Below are positions 26,554-36,877 of a DNA stretch of 64,000 nt, piece after piece. The position numbers and the translations under genes were made by a program. Positions within the stretch are counted from its first letter, which is position 1, and the number at the start of each line of letters is the position of its first letter. This DNA comes from Desulfomonile tiedjei (GTDB lineage: Bacteria; Desulfobacterota; Desulfomonilia; Desulfomonilales; Desulfomonilaceae). The notes under the pieces were generated by a model that was not told where the DNA came from, searched no databases, and saw only the letters and a program-made list of their open reading frames with translations. The stretch covers positions 62,001 to 126,000 of the forward strand of contig JACRDG010000076.1 in assembly GCA_016218715.1 (NCBI GenBank), given 5' to 3'.

Positions 26554-27519
26554 TTATTTGGCATAAATTGACTTTTCTACGGCATCAACAATTCTCTTTT
26601 TCAACTCAGACAGAGGAAGCTCGGATCGCAGGCCCGCGGCTCGCCGATGGCCACCCCCGCCGAACAGCCCCGCGATCGCGGACACGTCCACCTCGTCCTT
26701 GGACCGGAAGCTGACGCGCACGATATTGTCAGACAGCAGGGTCATGAGGACCCCCGCGGCCACCCCCTGGTTGTCGCGCAGCTTGTCTACCAGGCCTTCA
26801 CTGTCGGAGAACTCCGCACCGAGTTGCTGGAAGTCTTCCGCGAAGAGGGTGCTTATGACCAGCTTGCCACCGAGCAGGATTTCGGTCCTTTCGAGCATCA
26901 GTCGTTCCAGATGGAGCCGCCGGATCGGGTATTCTTCGTACAGGTAACGGGTCACCTCGTAGGCATCGAACCCGGCTTCCAGCAATGCAGCTCCGATCTT
27001 GAACGTGCGATCCGTCACCCCGGCGAACCTGAAGCAGCCGGTGTCGGCGATCAGACCGGTAAAGAGGCACTTGCCCACATCGCGGGAGGGGCGGTACCCC
27101 GCCGCGCTGAGGACCCGAAACACGAGTTCCGCGGTGGAAGTTGCTGCCGGTTCCAGCAGGTTGAGATCGCCAAAACCGGGATTGGTCGGGTGGTGGTCGA
27201 TGTTGACGAGGCGAGCATTCTTCCTGAAGGGAGCTATGTCGCCGGAGATACGGCTCTCGGTGGCTACGTCGAGGGAGACTATCCAGTGCGGCGGCTCGGT
27301 GATCCGGCTCGTGTCGGTCACAATCCGAGACGCGCCGGGAAGGAACCCGTATAGCTCGGGGATCCGGTCGCGAGTGAGAGCGAAAGAGATCTTGCCCATC
27401 TCGACCAGGGCAAGATGGAGCCCCAGCAAGGAACCGATCGCGTCCCCGTCCGGATTGATGTGGGTGACGACGAGGAAGCGGTCCTCGCGGGCGAGAACAT
27501 CGCCAATCTTACGAATCAT
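26554..27519 (-). CDS. nrnA: DHH family phosphoesterase, NrnA-like (oligoribonuclease/pAp phosphatase)
   Basis: A 321-residue bifunctional nanoRNase and pAp phosphatase of the DHH/DHHA1 family. Metal-binding motifs are HINPDGDAIGS (residues 20-30), VSLDVA, NIDHHPTN and IADTGCFRF; the DHHA1 substrate loop GGGGHRRAAG is near residue 292. It is the last gene of the rimP-to-nrnA translation cluster and overlaps rbfA by 11 bp, a common linkage. Confidence 0.93.
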   Translation of the reverse strand: MIRKIGDVLAREDRFLVVTHINPDGDAIGSLLGLHLALVEMGKISFALTRDRIPELYGFLPGASRIVTDTSRITEPPHWIVSLDVATESRISGDIAPFRKNARLVNIDHHPTNPGFGDLNLLEPAATSTAELVFRVLSAAGYRPSRDVGKCLFTGLIADTGCFRFAGVTDRTFKIGAALLEAGFDAYEVTRYLYEEYPIRRLHLERLMLERTEILLGGKLVISTLFAEDFQQLGAEFSDSEGLVDKLRDNQGVAAGVLMTLLSDNIVRVSFRSKDEVDVSAIAGLFGGGGHRRAAGLRSELPLSELKKRIVDAVEKSIYAK

Positions 27520-27868
27520 CGGCCGTTTCTCTTCCTTCGAGGCCTTTCAGAATTCGGTTGATTCGATCGAAGTTGTCGAACGCGGAATCGTACATGAAGG
27601 TGAGCTGGGGGATGTACTTGAGATCGAGCTCGCGACGCAGTTCGTGACGGAGAAATCCTTCACATGCCATCAGGCCCTGGAGATGAACCTCATCCTTGCC
27701 GTCGGCCAGGGAGCTGAAGTACACCGTGGCGATCTTCAGGTCCGCGGACATGCGAACTTCGGTTATGGTGATCCCCTCCGTGCGCGGGTCCTTTATTTTG
27801 CGCCGGAGCAAGTCGGCTAGAACCTGACGAACGAGTTCGGCAACCCGGTCTTTTCTGAATCGAGGCAT
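27509..27868 (-). CDS. rbfA: 30S ribosome-binding factor A
   Basis: A 119-residue KH-like protein that helps mature the 16S rRNA 5' end on the 30S subunit. It shows the family pattern: RVAELVRQVLADLLRRKIKDPR at the start, ITEVRMSADLKIATVYFS in the middle and LKYIPQLTFMYDSAFDN near the end. It lies between DUF503 (52 bp) and nrnA (overlapping) on the minus strand. Confidence 0.95.
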   Translation of the reverse strand: MPRFRKDRVAELVRQVLADLLRRKIKDPRTEGITITEVRMSADLKIATVYFSSLADGKDEVHLQGLMACEGFLRHELRRELDLKYIPQLTFMYDSAFDNFDRINRILKGLEGRETADDS

Positions 27869-27920
27869 ATTGATATAGTTCCAGGACCTTCCACAGGAAG
27901 TTAGCCGGTAGTGGACGGCA

Positions 27921-28208
27921 TCAGTAATTCGTGATTTCGATGCGTGAGTCGATGATCTCTGCGAGGTGCATCCCTTCCACGTACGCGACGACCCCTTCCA
28001 GCATCGTGTGGGCGTGTCCTCTCTCGTTGCTTATCACCGCGTATGCCAGGGTGCAACGCTGCCATTTGTCGTTATTATCCACCTCCGCGATAGACAGGTG
28101 GAACTTGCTGCGCACCCTGCCGAGAATGCTCTTTACAACCTGACGCTTTGTCTTCAGAGAGGAGGAATTATGAATCAAGAGTTCGATCACACCCACTCCC
28201 ACAACCAT
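27921..28208 (-). CDS. DUF503 family protein
   Basis: A 95-residue protein of the DUF503 (YlxP-like) family, found between infB and rbfA in many bacteria. Typical blocks are SLKTKRQVVKSILGRVRSKFHLSIAEVD near residue 17 and HTMLEGVVAYVE near the end. YlxP-type proteins have been linked to ribosome assembly, but the molecular role here is inference from position. Confidence 0.9.
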   Translation of the reverse strand: MVVGVGVIELLIHNSSSLKTKRQVVKSILGRVRSKFHLSIAEVDNNDKWQRCTLAYAVISNERGHAHTMLEGVVAYVEGMHLAEIIDSRIEITNY

Positions 28209-28301
28209 GCGATCATTCCCCTAGCGGGCCCTCTCCGGATTCGCGGCACGGCTCGCGTCAGCGGTTCGCCGGCGCTCAACGCGCGTTTGTGTTACGAGAG
28301 A

Positions 28302-31202
28302 TCAGACCAGCTTCGCAGACTCCTTCTCGATGACAAAGGCCTCGATAATATCGCCGAGCTTGATATCTCGGTAGTTCTCGAGGGAGATGCCACATTCGTA
28401 CCCTTCGAGGGCTTCCTTGATATCTTCTTTGTAGCGCTTCATGGAAGCGATTCGTCCCTGATGGATCACACGGTCGTCGCGAATCAGTCGTACCTGGTTG
28501 GATCTCTCGATCTTCCCCGATCGCACGTGGCATCCTGCGATGAGTCCCACCTTTGCCACGCTGAACGTCTGGATTACTTCGCACCGTCCGACGACGGTCT
28601 CTTTTTCGATGGGGGCCAGGAGCCCTTCCATCGCCTTGCGCACGTCTTCCAGGACATCATAGATGATGGTGTACAGACGGACGTCGACGTGTTCCTGTTC
28701 GGCCAGTTGCAGAGTCTTGGGGCTGGTTCTTACGTTGAATCCGATTACCACGGCATGTGACGCGCTGGCAAGCATCACGTCCGAGTCCGTGATCGCTCCG
28801 ACTCCGCTGTGGATGACATTGGCTTTGATCTCCCGGGAAGGGATACCCATGATCGCTTCCTTGACCGCCTCCACGGAGCCCTGCACGTCACCCTTGAGGA
28901 TGATATTCAGCTCCTGGGAGTCGTGGGCTTGCATGCGCGCGAGTACGTCTTCCACCGACGTGGCGGCGATGGCTGCGACTTCCTGTTCACGGATCTTGTG
29001 CTGGCGTTGCTCGCTCACCTGACGGGCGATCTTGTCTTCCTCGACCACGATAAAGGTCTCACCGGCTTCGGGAACGCTCGAAAAGCCGTGCACTTCCACG
29101 GGCGTTGAAGGGCCGGCTTGTTCTACGACCTTTCCTTCATGGTCCAGCATAGCGCGCACTTTCCCGTGGTGCGTCCCCGCGACAAACGGGTCTCCCAGCT
29201 TGAGGGTGCCTTCCTTGACGAGGACAGTTCCGACTGGCCCTTTGCCTCGGTCCAAACGGGCTTCGACGACGGTCCCCACCGCGGTCTTGTTGGGGTTGGC
29301 CCTGAGTTCCATCATCTCTGCCTGTAGCAGAATCAGGTCGAGCAACTCCGGAATGCCCGCGCCTGTCTTGGCGCTCACGTAGGCGAAGATGGTATCACCA
29401 CCCCAGGCCTCCGGGATAAGTCCCTGTTCGCTCACTTCTCTGACGACTCGGTCTCTATCCGCTTCCGGTTTGTCGATCTTATTTACGGCCACAATGATCG
29501 GGACATTCGCAGCGCGGGAGTGGTTGATGGCCTCTCGCGTCTGATCCATCACGCCGTCGTCCGCGGCCACTACGAGGACCACGAAGTCGGTTACTTGAGC
29601 GCCTCTGGCTCTCATAGCGGTAAACGCTTCATGCCCCGGAGTGTCGAGAAACACGACTTCTCCCTTGTCGGGAACCGGCACCTTGTACGCGCCGATATGT
29701 TGAGTGATACCACCAGCTTCGGTGTCGGTGACGCGGGTCGAGCGGATCGCGTCGAGCAGAGATGTCTTCCCATGGTCCACGTGACCCATGACCGTCACCA
29801 CCGGAGACCGGTAGACCAGATTCTCTTCGGTGTCCTGGATGATCGCGGGAAGGAGGTCTTTTTCCGAGAGTTCCACCGACTCCACCTCGAACCCGAATTC
29901 TGAAGCCACGAGCGTGGCGGTCTCGAAGTCGATCGGTTCGTTTAGCGAAGCAGTCTGCCCCATGCCCAGGAGGTGCCGGATCACTGCCGTGCCCTTTACG
30001 CTCATCCGGTGGGCCAAGTGGGCCACCGTCACCGTCTCCGGGAGCTTGACTCGCCGCTTGATGGCCTTGGGCTGGGTAATTTCAGTCTTGCGCGGCTTGG
30101 GTTTCTTCCCTTTGCCTCGGAGTCTACCTCTGCCGGGTCTGTCGTCGTACAGGGCGTCCCGGAGGATCACCTCTTTGCGGCGGCGGAGCTTATTGGCTTC
30201 CTCGTCAAAGACTGCTTCCGGTTCTTCGCGTCCCTTTTTGTCCTTCTTCTTGGCTCTCTTCCGCTTTTCTTCTTCGAGCGCGGCATCGCCTACGAGGGGC
30301 GCTGCGGGGGCATGAGCCGCGGGGCCGTGCGGCACGACTGGTGCAGGCCGCGGAGGGCTGGGAAAGGGCACGACCACCGGTTCCGGTTGCACCGTTTCTC
30401 TCGGCGGTTCTTTCTTGAGTTCGACGCGTCCGATTATTTGGGCCGGCTGAATCCTCTTCTCCTTCTTCTTCTTCTTTCTTGCAGCCTTGTCCCCAGTCTT
30501 TTTATCCTCGTCGGCAGCCTCTTCTGCTGCAGAGAGTTCGCCCTCACCCGGGGCCTCAGCCGCGGTGGGCGAACCAGAGGGTTCCAGCTGTGTTTCGGCT
30601 GCGGCGGTAACCCCGAGATGCTCTCCTTCCTCCACTCCCGGCGCTCCAGGCGGGGCCGCGATAGGTTGGGGTTCCTCAGGCGACGGGATTGCCCGCAGCG
30701 CCTCGCCCTTTACCCGGCTCCGATCGCGAGCGGGGGCGCCCCCCGGTGCGGGTTTCTCAGCTCTAGCGGGAGGCACAGGTTTGGGGGCCATCTCGATGAT
30801 CCGAGCGGCTTCAGGCTTCCGGGTTTTCTTGGGATGCGCTTTCGCTGCTTCCTTAGAACGAGGTTCGGCCTCCGGCTCAAACAACTCTTGTTCGGCGGGT
30901 ATGGGGCCGGCCTGTGCCTCGGTCTCGGGCGGGAACAGTTGTTCGGCGGCTTCCTGGGACTCAAACCCTGCCGGCGGTTTCTTCATCCTTCGGCGAATAA
31001 CGGTCGGTTTGATCCGTTGTTCCACCACTTCCCGCTGGGGGAGTACCGTAACCAGTTGGGCCCGCAACGCCGCCGGGTCATCCGTCTCCAGGGGGCTTTC
31101 GGGTCCTTCCACCTCAAACCCCATGGTAACGAGTTCCCTGAGCAAATCTTCGTTTCTGACCTTCAGGTCTCGGGCTAGGTCATCAACGGTCAACATTGTC
31201 AT
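28302..31202 (-). CDS. infB: Translation initiation factor IF-2
   Basis: A 966-residue GTPase that brings initiator tRNA to the 30S subunit. Residues 1-50 are the IF2_N helical domain. Residues about 50-385 are a low-complexity, charged and Pro/Ala-rich linker (with KKKKEKR and [14 protein letters not shown]), longer than in E. coli. The G domain starts with GHVDHGKT at 473-480, followed by DTPGHEAF and NKIDKPEAD, then the C-terminal barrels and C2 domain. It overlaps ylxR by 4 bp. Confidence 0.97.
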   Translation of the reverse strand: MTMLTVDDLARDLKVRNEDLLRELVTMGFEVEGPESPLETDDPAALRAQLVTVLPQREVVEQRIKPTVIRRRMKKPPAGFESQEAAEQLFPPETEAQAGPIPAEQELFEPEAEPRSKEAAKAHPKKTRKPEAARIIEMAPKPVPPARAEKPAPGGAPARDRSRVKGEALRAIPSPEEPQPIAAPPGAPGVEEGEHLGVTAAAETQLEPSGSPTAAEAPGEGELSAAEEAADEDKKTGDKAARKKKKKEKRIQPAQIIGRVELKKEPPRETVQPEPVVVPFPSPPRPAPVVPHGPAAHAPAAPLVGDAALEEEKRKRAKKKDKKGREEPEAVFDEEANKLRRRKEVILRDALYDDRPGRGRLRGKGKKPKPRKTEITQPKAIKRRVKLPETVTVAHLAHRMSVKGTAVIRHLLGMGQTASLNEPIDFETATLVASEFGFEVESVELSEKDLLPAIIQDTEENLVYRSPVVTVMGHVDHGKTSLLDAIRSTRVTDTEAGGITQHIGAYKVPVPDKGEVVFLDTPGHEAFTAMRARGAQVTDFVVLVVAADDGVMDQTREAINHSRAANVPIIVAVNKIDKPEADRDRVVREVSEQGLIPEAWGGDTIFAYVSAKTGAGIPELLDLILLQAEMMELRANPNKTAVGTVVEARLDRGKGPVGTVLVKEGTLKLGDPFVAGTHHGKVRAMLDHEGKVVEQAGPSTPVEVHGFSSVPEAGETFIVVEEDKIARQVSEQRQHKIREQEVAAIAATSVEDVLARMQAHDSQELNIILKGDVQGSVEAVKEAIMGIPSREIKANVIHSGVGAITDSDVMLASASHAVVIGFNVRTSPKTLQLAEQEHVDVRLYTIIYDVLEDVRKAMEGLLAPIEKETVVGRCEVIQTFSVAKVGLIAGCHVRSGKIERSNQVRLIRDDRVIHQGRIASMKRYKEDIKEALEGYECGISLENYRDIKLGDIIEAFVIEKESAKLV

Positions 31203-31480
31203 CCGGTTACCTCTTTGTGCTCCTGACCACTCAGGATCGCCTCTCTAGGCGGGATCATCGCGATGGTGCGGCGCAAGGCCCTGGACAAACGTCCTTTTTC
31301 CAGCGCGGCTACAATACATTTGTCTTCGGGGCATACGTAACATCCCCGACCAGGGATTCTGTCCTTCTTGTTCACCACAACCACCGTCTCATCACGGGCT
31401 TTCAGTCGTATCATTTCCGAGGCCGGCCGTTGCACTCTACATCCAATGCATCGTCTGATGGGAATATGACTCCCCTTCAT
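31199..31480 (-). CDS. ylxR: YlxR family nucleic-acid-binding protein
   Basis: A 93-residue protein of the YlxR (DUF448) family, encoded between nusA and infB as usual. The family block [21 protein letters not shown] is at residues 6-26 and [12 protein letters not shown] at about 45-56. The two CxxC pairs could bind a metal. It overlaps both neighbours by 4 bp, so expression is coupled. Confidence 0.93.
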   Translation of the reverse strand: MKGSHIPIRRCIGCRVQRPASEMIRLKARDETVVVVNKKDRIPGRGCYVCPEDKCIVAALEKGRLSRALRRTIAMIPPREAILSGQEHKEVTG

Positions 31481-32892
31481 GCCGACCGAAGGTCTTCCGC
31501 CACTGGTTCACCGGAGGCCCCGGCTTCTGCTGCGGCAGCGTCGTCGGGAACCGCTGCTTCTTTTTGGGCTTCGGGGGACTCGGCTTCCGAGGCCTCGGCC
31601 TGAGCGACCTCTTCGGAAGCGACCTCCTCTTCAACCTCTTCTTCCTCTTCAGGTGGGTTGGCCAGGTAGCGCAGAGCGCCGTGGATCAACGTCAGCGCCT
31701 TGTCTTCCGTGATCCCGATGAAGCTGGATAGCTCGGCAAGCGTCGCTCTCGCAATATCCTCCGGGGTTCGATATCCATTGTCGAAGAGCATCGTCGCGGT
31801 CTCTTCTTCCATTCCATCGATGGCGAGAAGGCGCTCGAAGGACTCTCCAGTGATTTTCTCTTCTTTGGACTCGCTTCGTACGTCGATCTTCCATCCGGTG
31901 AGCTTTGCGGCCAGCCTCACGTTTTGGCCCTTCTTTCCGATGGCGAGCGAGAGCTGATCGTCCGCAACGATCACCTCCATGGTACCGGTATCCTGATCGA
32001 TGATGACCTTGGAGATCTCGGCCGGCGCCAGGGCATTGCACACGAAGTGAGCGGGATCGTCGTTCCAGGGAATGATATCGATCTTTTCGCCTCTGAGTTC
32101 CTGGACGACAGCCTGCACCCGCGAACCTTTCATGCCCACGCAGGCGCCAACCGGGTCCACATCCGCGTCGGTGGAGCGGACGCCGATCTTGGCTCGTTGA
32201 CCGGGCTCTCTCGCCGCACACATGATGCGGACGATACCCTCCGCGATCTCAGGAACTTCCTGCTCGAAAAGCTTCACGAGGAAAGCGGGATTGGACCGCG
32301 ACAGTATGATCTGCGGATCCTTCTGCGTGCGCCGGACATCGAGGATCAAGGCCCTGATGCGATCGTTCTGGCGATAGTTCTCTCGAGGAATCTGCTCGCT
32401 GAACGGGAGGATAGCTTCCGCTCTGCCAAGGTTGACGACAATGTTGCGTTTCTCGAACCGCTGAACCACGCCTGTAACGACGTCGGCCTTGCGGTCCTTG
32501 TATTCCGCGTAGATGTTCTCTCGTTCCGCGTCCTTAACCTTCTGGATGATCACTTGCTTGGCGGTTTGTGCGGCAATTCTCCCGAAGCTTTCGGTGTCCA
32601 TTTTCACGCCGAGCTGGTCGCCGATTTCGGCTTCCGGGTCAAGCTCACGCCGGGCAGTCTGGAGATCGATTTGGATGGTGGCATCCTCCACCTCTTCCAC
32701 AACGTCCTTGAACAAGAAGACCTCGACTTCTCCGGACTCGTCGCTGTACTGGGCCTCCAGTTCGACTCGGCCGCCGTACTTCTTCCTTGCCGCCGAGACC
32801 AGAGCAGCTTCCAGGGCTTCCACAAGGGTGTCTCTGGCGATGCCTTTTTCTTTGGCCACCTGATCGATCATTCGGTTAAGGTTTAATCCCAT
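31477..32892 (-). CDS. nusA: Transcription termination/antitermination factor NusA
   Basis: A 471-residue RNA-polymerase-associated factor. In order: N-terminal domain, S1 domain (about 135-200, with [18 protein letters not shown]), KH domains (about 205-345, with [19 protein letters not shown] and [18 protein letters not shown]), and a helix-hairpin-helix region (about 355-410). A very acidic Ala/Glu tail covers about 412-471. The tail has no fixed family sequence. It lies 2 bp after rimP. Confidence 0.96.
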   Translation of the reverse strand: MGLNLNRMIDQVAKEKGIARDTLVEALEAALVSAARKKYGGRVELEAQYSDESGEVEVFLFKDVVEEVEDATIQIDLQTARRELDPEAEIGDQLGVKMDTESFGRIAAQTAKQVIIQKVKDAERENIYAEYKDRKADVVTGVVQRFEKRNIVVNLGRAEAILPFSEQIPRENYRQNDRIRALILDVRRTQKDPQIILSRSNPAFLVKLFEQEVPEIAEGIVRIMCAAREPGQRAKIGVRSTDADVDPVGACVGMKGSRVQAVVQELRGEKIDIIPWNDDPAHFVCNALAPAEISKVIIDQDTGTMEVIVADDQLSLAIGKKGQNVRLAAKLTGWKIDVRSESKEEKITGESFERLLAIDGMEEETATMLFDNGYRTPEDIARATLAELSSFIGITEDKALTLIHGALRYLANPPEEEEEVEEEVASEEVAQAEASEAESPEAQKEAAVPDDAAAAEAGASGEPVAEDLRSA

Positions 32893-32894
32893 CT

Positions 32895-33404
32895 TTAATC
32901 CCCCGTCGATACGGCTCGCCTGCGCAGGTCATTGCGAAACAGATCGGCCTCGGGCAGATGCAGTTGAGCTTTGTCAACATCTTCCGGATCTATTTCCACG
33001 CGTTTCCCGTCGACCTCCAGAACGATCCACGAATTTTCCATGCCTTTGAGGACTCCTGAGAAATTACGTCTGCCGGACACCTTCCGTCGGGTTCTCACCT
33101 GGACCGGCGAACCGGCGAATCGGTTAAAGTCCTTTTCTTTGCGGAGCACCCGATTGATGCCGGGAGACGAGACCTCCAGGTTGTACGGTCGCCCTATGGG
33201 ATCCTTGATGTCCAATAAGGCGCCTACCTGACGACTTACCAGTTCGCAGTCATCGAGGCTCACTCCATCGGGGAGGTCTATGTAAAGTCGCAGTATCCAG
33301 CGCCCGCTTTCCATCTTGAACTCGACTTCGACAAGTTCGATCCCCTCGGGTTCCAGGACCGGTTCGATCATGGTCCATAGAGAGGCTATCAGTGCTCGTT
33401 CCAT
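32895..33404 (-). CDS. rimP: Ribosome maturation factor RimP
   Basis: A 169-residue factor for 30S subunit assembly. Family landmarks are [54 protein letters not shown] and a C-terminal SH3-like domain ([19 protein letters not shown]). The open frame continues upstream through the tRNA terminator, so the ATG at 33404 is chosen on family length. It leads the rimP-nusA-ylxR-infB-DUF503-rbfA-nrnA cluster. Confidence 0.95.
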   Translation of the reverse strand: MERALIASLWTMIEPVLEPEGIELVEVEFKMESGRWILRLYIDLPDGVSLDDCELVSRQVGALLDIKDPIGRPYNLEVSSPGINRVLRKEKDFNRFAGSPVQVRTRRKVSGRRNFSGVLKGMENSWIVLEVDGKRVEIDPEDVDKAQLHLPEADLFRNDLRRRAVSTGD

Positions 33405-33458
33405 CACTCTCGCGCCGGCCTCCGGCCTGAGCTGTTGCCGGAGCGTGTCAAAGATCCA

Positions 33459-33488
33459 TAATAAAAAACCCGGGATCGAAACCCGGGT
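33459..33488 (-). terminator. Rho-independent terminator after tRNA-Gly
   Basis: On the minus strand, arms ACCCGGG and CCCGGGT flank a 7-nt loop, followed by TTTTTATTAT. It lies 16 bp after the tRNA 3' end and before rimP. The translation cluster may depend on partial read-through or on a promoter within about 55 bp. Confidence 0.8.
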
Positions 33489-33504
33489 GGTCTGAACCAC
33501 TCTC

Positions 33505-33580
33505 TGGAGCGGGCAACGGGGATCGAACCCGCGACATCAAGCTTGGGAAGCTTGCACTCTACCAACTGAGCTATGCCCGC
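33505..33580 (-). tRNA. tRNA-Gly (anticodon CCC)
   Basis: A 76-nt cloverleaf on the minus strand with the CCA end encoded. The acceptor GCGGGCA pairs with TGCCCGC, and the discriminator is U, as usual for glycine. The anticodon stem CAAGC/GCTTG holds loop TTCCCAA, giving CCC, which reads GGG. The T arm GCGGG-TTCGATC-CCCGT has one G-T pair. It has its own promoter and terminator. Confidence 0.95.
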
Positions 33581-33591
33581 ACTCAAAATAG

Positions 33592-33620
33592 AATTTAGCA
33601 ACCGCCCGTCCTGGTGTCAA
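33592..33620 (-). promoter_or_regulatory. Promoter of tRNA-Gly
   Basis: A perfect TTGACA, a 17-nt spacer, then TAAATT on the minus strand, ending 11 bp before the mature tRNA 5' end. Confidence 0.7.
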
Positions 33621-33711
33621 GGACTTTTCTGCGGATTTCCTGTACACGTGATCCGCTGTTGAAGGAGTACCCGCGCTATTGCGTCCGGTAAGGTCAGGTA
33701 CGGCTCATTCC

Positions 33712-35616
33712 TCAGAGGAGTTTCTCATTGAGCTGGACCTGAGATTTCTGTTGGAGGATGCGAAGCCACCCTTCCAGGAACTCTTTCCGGCGAACTTCTC
33801 CGATCCACCTCTCGAGGGCAGGGCCTTCCTTGGCGTACCGCTCCTCTCCGGCCACCTGCACGTCGGTAAGTCTCACCACCGCCACTCCGTCCGTAACCTG
33901 GAGCGGTTTGGGGTAGATGGGCGACGCGACGGAGACCGTGGCGAGCATCTCCTGGACCTCGTCCGAACGGCCCAGCTTCGGAGTAAAGCCGGCCGTACGG
34001 GAAATCGGGTCCAGTTGCTCCCAGGTCACCCCGAATTTCTTGGCAATCTCGTCCGCCTCTCCAGGACTTTTCTGTAACTCGGCAATGATCTCCTGGGCCT
34101 TCTTGACGGTTTTGCGCTGCGCCTGATCTTTCCGGTAATCCTTTTCCACCTCTGTGCGCACTTCATCGAGGCCGGGGACTCGCGCTCGGGTGATACCCAC
34201 GACCTTGAGCACAATGAAATTGTCACCGCTCTTGATCAGGCGGGAGACTTCCCCGTTTTTCAGATCGAACGCCTCGTTCATGATTTTGGGATCATTGCCA
34301 AGACCGGGGATACCAGCGGCCCTGGTGACCCCCTTGGCACTTTTCAACTCGAAACCGAACTTCTGGCACGCCTTCTCCAGATTCTCCGTCCGATAAACCT
34401 GCTCGTAGAACTCGTCGGCATCGGCCGCTATCTTCTTGCGAGCCCTATCCTCCAGGAGCTTGTCGAGGATTCGCTGCTTCGCTTCATCAAAACTGATCGC
34501 TGATTCAGGCTTCTTGTCTTCCAGTTTGATCAGGTTGTACCCCTGTTCAGAGAGAACCGGCCCCGTCACATCCCCCACTGCCAGGTTCTGGACGGCCATC
34601 TCGATGGGGCGGCTCATGGTGCCTTTCGCGACAAACCCTAGATCGCCGCCCTTTACCGCGCTGGCGGTGTCCTCGGATGCTTGCTGGGCAACCTGAGCGA
34701 AATCTTCACCCCCTTTGATGCGAGCCAAGAGCTCTTCAGCCTTCTTGCGGATTTCATCCAGTTTCTCTTTGTCCGCGTCCGGAGGGATTTTCAGGAGGAT
34801 GTTCTGGATCCGGTAGCTCTCAGGTATCGTGAACTCACGTGGGTTCATCTGGTAGTAGTCCCGAGCCTCGTCTTCCGAGACGGAGAGCTTGTCCTTCAGG
34901 TCGCGCCACGACAAATCTACGTACTGGAGATCGACGGAAGGGGGCACCTCGTACTTGCTCTGATGCTCCGTGAAAAAGGCCTCGATCTCTTTCGGGTCTG
35001 CCGCCTGCTGCTCTGCCGGCGTCTCGGGCCGGATCAGGAGCATCGAGAGCACGAGGTTATCGTTCTGGAAATGCCAGAGCTGCTTGATCTCTTCCGGGTT
35101 TGTCTTTACCGAATCGGTGAGCAGTTGGGCCATCTGCTGGGCAAGGAGCTGTTTCCGCCGGTAAACCTCGTACGTCTGCGGCGTGAACTTGATCGTTCGG
35201 AGCTGGCTGCGGTACATGCCGTCATCGAAGACTCCGTTCCGTTGGAACAGCGGGGTGGAGCGAATATCGTCGACCAACTCCTCGTCGGTTACTGAGATCC
35301 CGAGTCGCTTGGCCTCATGGATGAGCAACGCCTGATTGATCAGGTTCTGCGCTATGGACTTCTTGAGTTCCATCTTTTCCAGCAAGTCCGAGGGGATGCC
35401 TCCTCGGAAACGCTGCCGAAGTCTTTCCACTTCGCTATCGTAGACCTCGCGGTACTCCTGGGTCGTTATGATGGTACCGTCCACCTTGGCCAGGTACGTG
35501 GAACTCTGTTCCCCAGGGCCTGACCATCCATACCAGAATATGAAGACGATGATCACCCCGCCCAACGCTACCTTTATGAGCCACGAGCGGGCATGTTTTC
35601 GCATTAAATCGAGCAC
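33712..35616 (-). CDS. ppiD: PpiD/SurA-type peptidyl-prolyl isomerase, membrane-anchored
   Basis: A 634-residue periplasmic folding factor. A single N-terminal membrane segment (about 14-30, VALGGVIIVFIFWYGW) anchors it, followed by a SurA_N-like helical domain (45-200). A parvulin domain lies near 265-360 (YRIQNILLKIPPDA, GGDLGFVAKGTM, GPVLSEQGYNLIKLEDKK), and a second parvulin-like or C-terminal helical region extends to the end. The overall layout matches PpiD. It is divergent from mreB with its own promoter. Confidence 0.9.
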   Translation of the reverse strand: MLDLMRKHARSWLIKVALGGVIIVFIFWYGWSGPGEQSSTYLAKVDGTIITTQEYREVYDSEVERLRQRFRGGIPSDLLEKMELKKSIAQNLINQALLIHEAKRLGISVTDEELVDDIRSTPLFQRNGVFDDGMYRSQLRTIKFTPQTYEVYRRKQLLAQQMAQLLTDSVKTNPEEIKQLWHFQNDNLVLSMLLIRPETPAEQQAADPKEIEAFFTEHQSKYEVPPSVDLQYVDLSWRDLKDKLSVSEDEARDYYQMNPREFTIPESYRIQNILLKIPPDADKEKLDEIRKKAEELLARIKGGEDFAQVAQQASEDTASAVKGGDLGFVAKGTMSRPIEMAVQNLAVGDVTGPVLSEQGYNLIKLEDKKPESAISFDEAKQRILDKLLEDRARKKIAADADEFYEQVYRTENLEKACQKFGFELKSAKGVTRAAGIPGLGNDPKIMNEAFDLKNGEVSRLIKSGDNFIVLKVVGITRARVPGLDEVRTEVEKDYRKDQAQRKTVKKAQEIIAELQKSPGEADEIAKKFGVTWEQLDPISRTAGFTPKLGRSDEVQEMLATVSVASPIYPKPLQVTDGVAVVRLTDVQVAGEERYAKEGPALERWIGEVRRKEFLEGWLRILQQKSQVQLNEKLL

Positions 35617-35658
35617 CGGTCTATCCTTTCCGACGCACTGACGATAGGTTGATTGATG

Positions 35659-35687
35659 ATCCTAAGGGTTTCCCGGCCTCTTGTCAA
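35659..35687 (-). promoter_or_regulatory. Promoter of ppiD
   Basis: A perfect TTGACA, a 17-nt spacer, then TAGGAT on the minus strand, about 43 bp before the ATG at 35616. Confidence 0.6.
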
Positions 35688-35711
35688 TGCCGGGATGAGG
35701 GATCATCACGC

Positions 35712-35740
35712 TTGATCGTGCTTGGGGCATCTGCTACAGT
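35712..35740 (+). promoter_or_regulatory. Promoter of the mreB cluster
   Basis: TTGATC, a 17-nt spacer, then TACAGT. It is back to back with the ppiD promoter and 48 bp before the mreB ATG. Confidence 0.5.
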
Positions 35741-35787
35741 CCATCCGATACCTTTATTCTCTGTCGATCCTTAGGGCGCAATCCACC

Positions 35788-36822
35788 ATGTTCTTCGACC
35801 GGCTCTCTGGGCTATTTTCCAACGACATGGCCATTGACTTGGGAACCGCTAATACCCTTGTGTACGTGCGAGGGAAAGGAGTGATTCTCTCGGAGCCTTC
35901 CGTCGTTGCCGTCAAGACCGACCTCAAACGCGGTCCGCGCATCGTCGCGGTGGGTACCGACGCGAAGAAGATGCTGGGGCGGACACCCGAGAACATCAAG
36001 GCCATCCGGCCCATGAAGGATGGAGTCATCGCGGATTTCGAAGTGACCGAGGTGATGCTGAAGCACTTCATCTTTCGGATTCACAAACGCCGGTATCTGG
36101 TAAAGCCGCGCATCGTGGTCTGTATTCCGTCCGGGATCACCCAGGTCGAGATGCGGGCCGTCCGAGAGGCAGCGAAGAGCGCGGGCGCCCGCGAGGTCTT
36201 CCTGGTCGAGGAGCCGATCGCAGCGGCAATCGGTGCCCACCTCCCCATCACCGAACCGACCAGCAGCATGATCGTGGATATAGGGGGCGGAACCACCGAG
36301 GTGGCCGTCATCTCGATGTCCGACGTGGTCTATTCGAAATCTCTGAGAGTGGCCGGGGACAAGATTGACAACGCGATCATCCGCTACGTCAAGCAAAAGT
36401 ACAGCCTTCTGATCGGCGAACGAACCTCGGAACTGATCAAGATGATGATCGGGAGCGCGTGCCACATGAGAGAGGACTCCATGATCGAGGTCAAAGGGCG
36501 GGACCTGATCGCAGGCATTCCGAGGATCATCGCACTCCGGTCCGGGGAAGTGACCGACGCGATCGCGGAGCCGGTCCGGGCCATTGTCGAGACCATCAAG
36601 ACCGCTCTGGAGCAGACACCGCCGGAACTGGCAGCAGACATCGTCGACAAGGGGATAGTGCTGACCGGCGGCGGATCGCTCCTGAAGAATCTGGATGAGG
36701 TGATCCGGCGAGAAACGAGCCTCCCCGTGGCGGTGGCCGATGACCCGCTCTCCACGGTAGTCGTGGGATCGGGACTGGTTTTCGATAATTTCGACCGCTT
36801 CAAGGATGTCCTCATAAAATGA
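35788..36822 (+). CDS. mreB: Rod-shape actin-like protein MreB
   Basis: A 344-residue bacterial actin that forms membrane-bound filaments and guides lateral wall growth. The ATP-binding motifs are AIDLGTANTLVYVRG near the N-terminus, IVDIGGGTTEVAVIS in the middle and VLTGGGSLLKNL near the end. The N-terminal MFFDRLSGLF is an amphipathic membrane helix, typical of MreB. The ATG at 35788 is chosen for this reason. It opens the mreB-mreC-mreD-mrdA-rodA cluster. Confidence 0.97.
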   Translation: MFFDRLSGLFSNDMAIDLGTANTLVYVRGKGVILSEPSVVAVKTDLKRGPRIVAVGTDAKKMLGRTPENIKAIRPMKDGVIADFEVTEVMLKHFIFRIHKRRYLVKPRIVVCIPSGITQVEMRAVREAAKSAGAREVFLVEEPIAAAIGAHLPITEPTSSMIVDIGGGTTEVAVISMSDVVYSKSLRVAGDKIDNAIIRYVKQKYSLLIGERTSELIKMMIGSACHMREDSMIEVKGRDLIAGIPRIIALRSGEVTDAIAEPVRAIVETIKTALEQTPPELAADIVDKGIVLTGGGSLLKNLDEVIRRETSLPVAVADDPLSTVVVGSGLVFDNFDRFKDVLIK

Positions 36823-36877
36823 AACCCGGTGGTCGGTTCCCGACCGAAGACACCCGAGAGAACCCCCGTGCCTGACC

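Noticed and set aside
29973-31178. Long plus-strand open frame of 401 codons opposite infB
   Set aside because: It mirrors the low-complexity IF-2 linker; high GC keeps the antisense frame open. No protein features.
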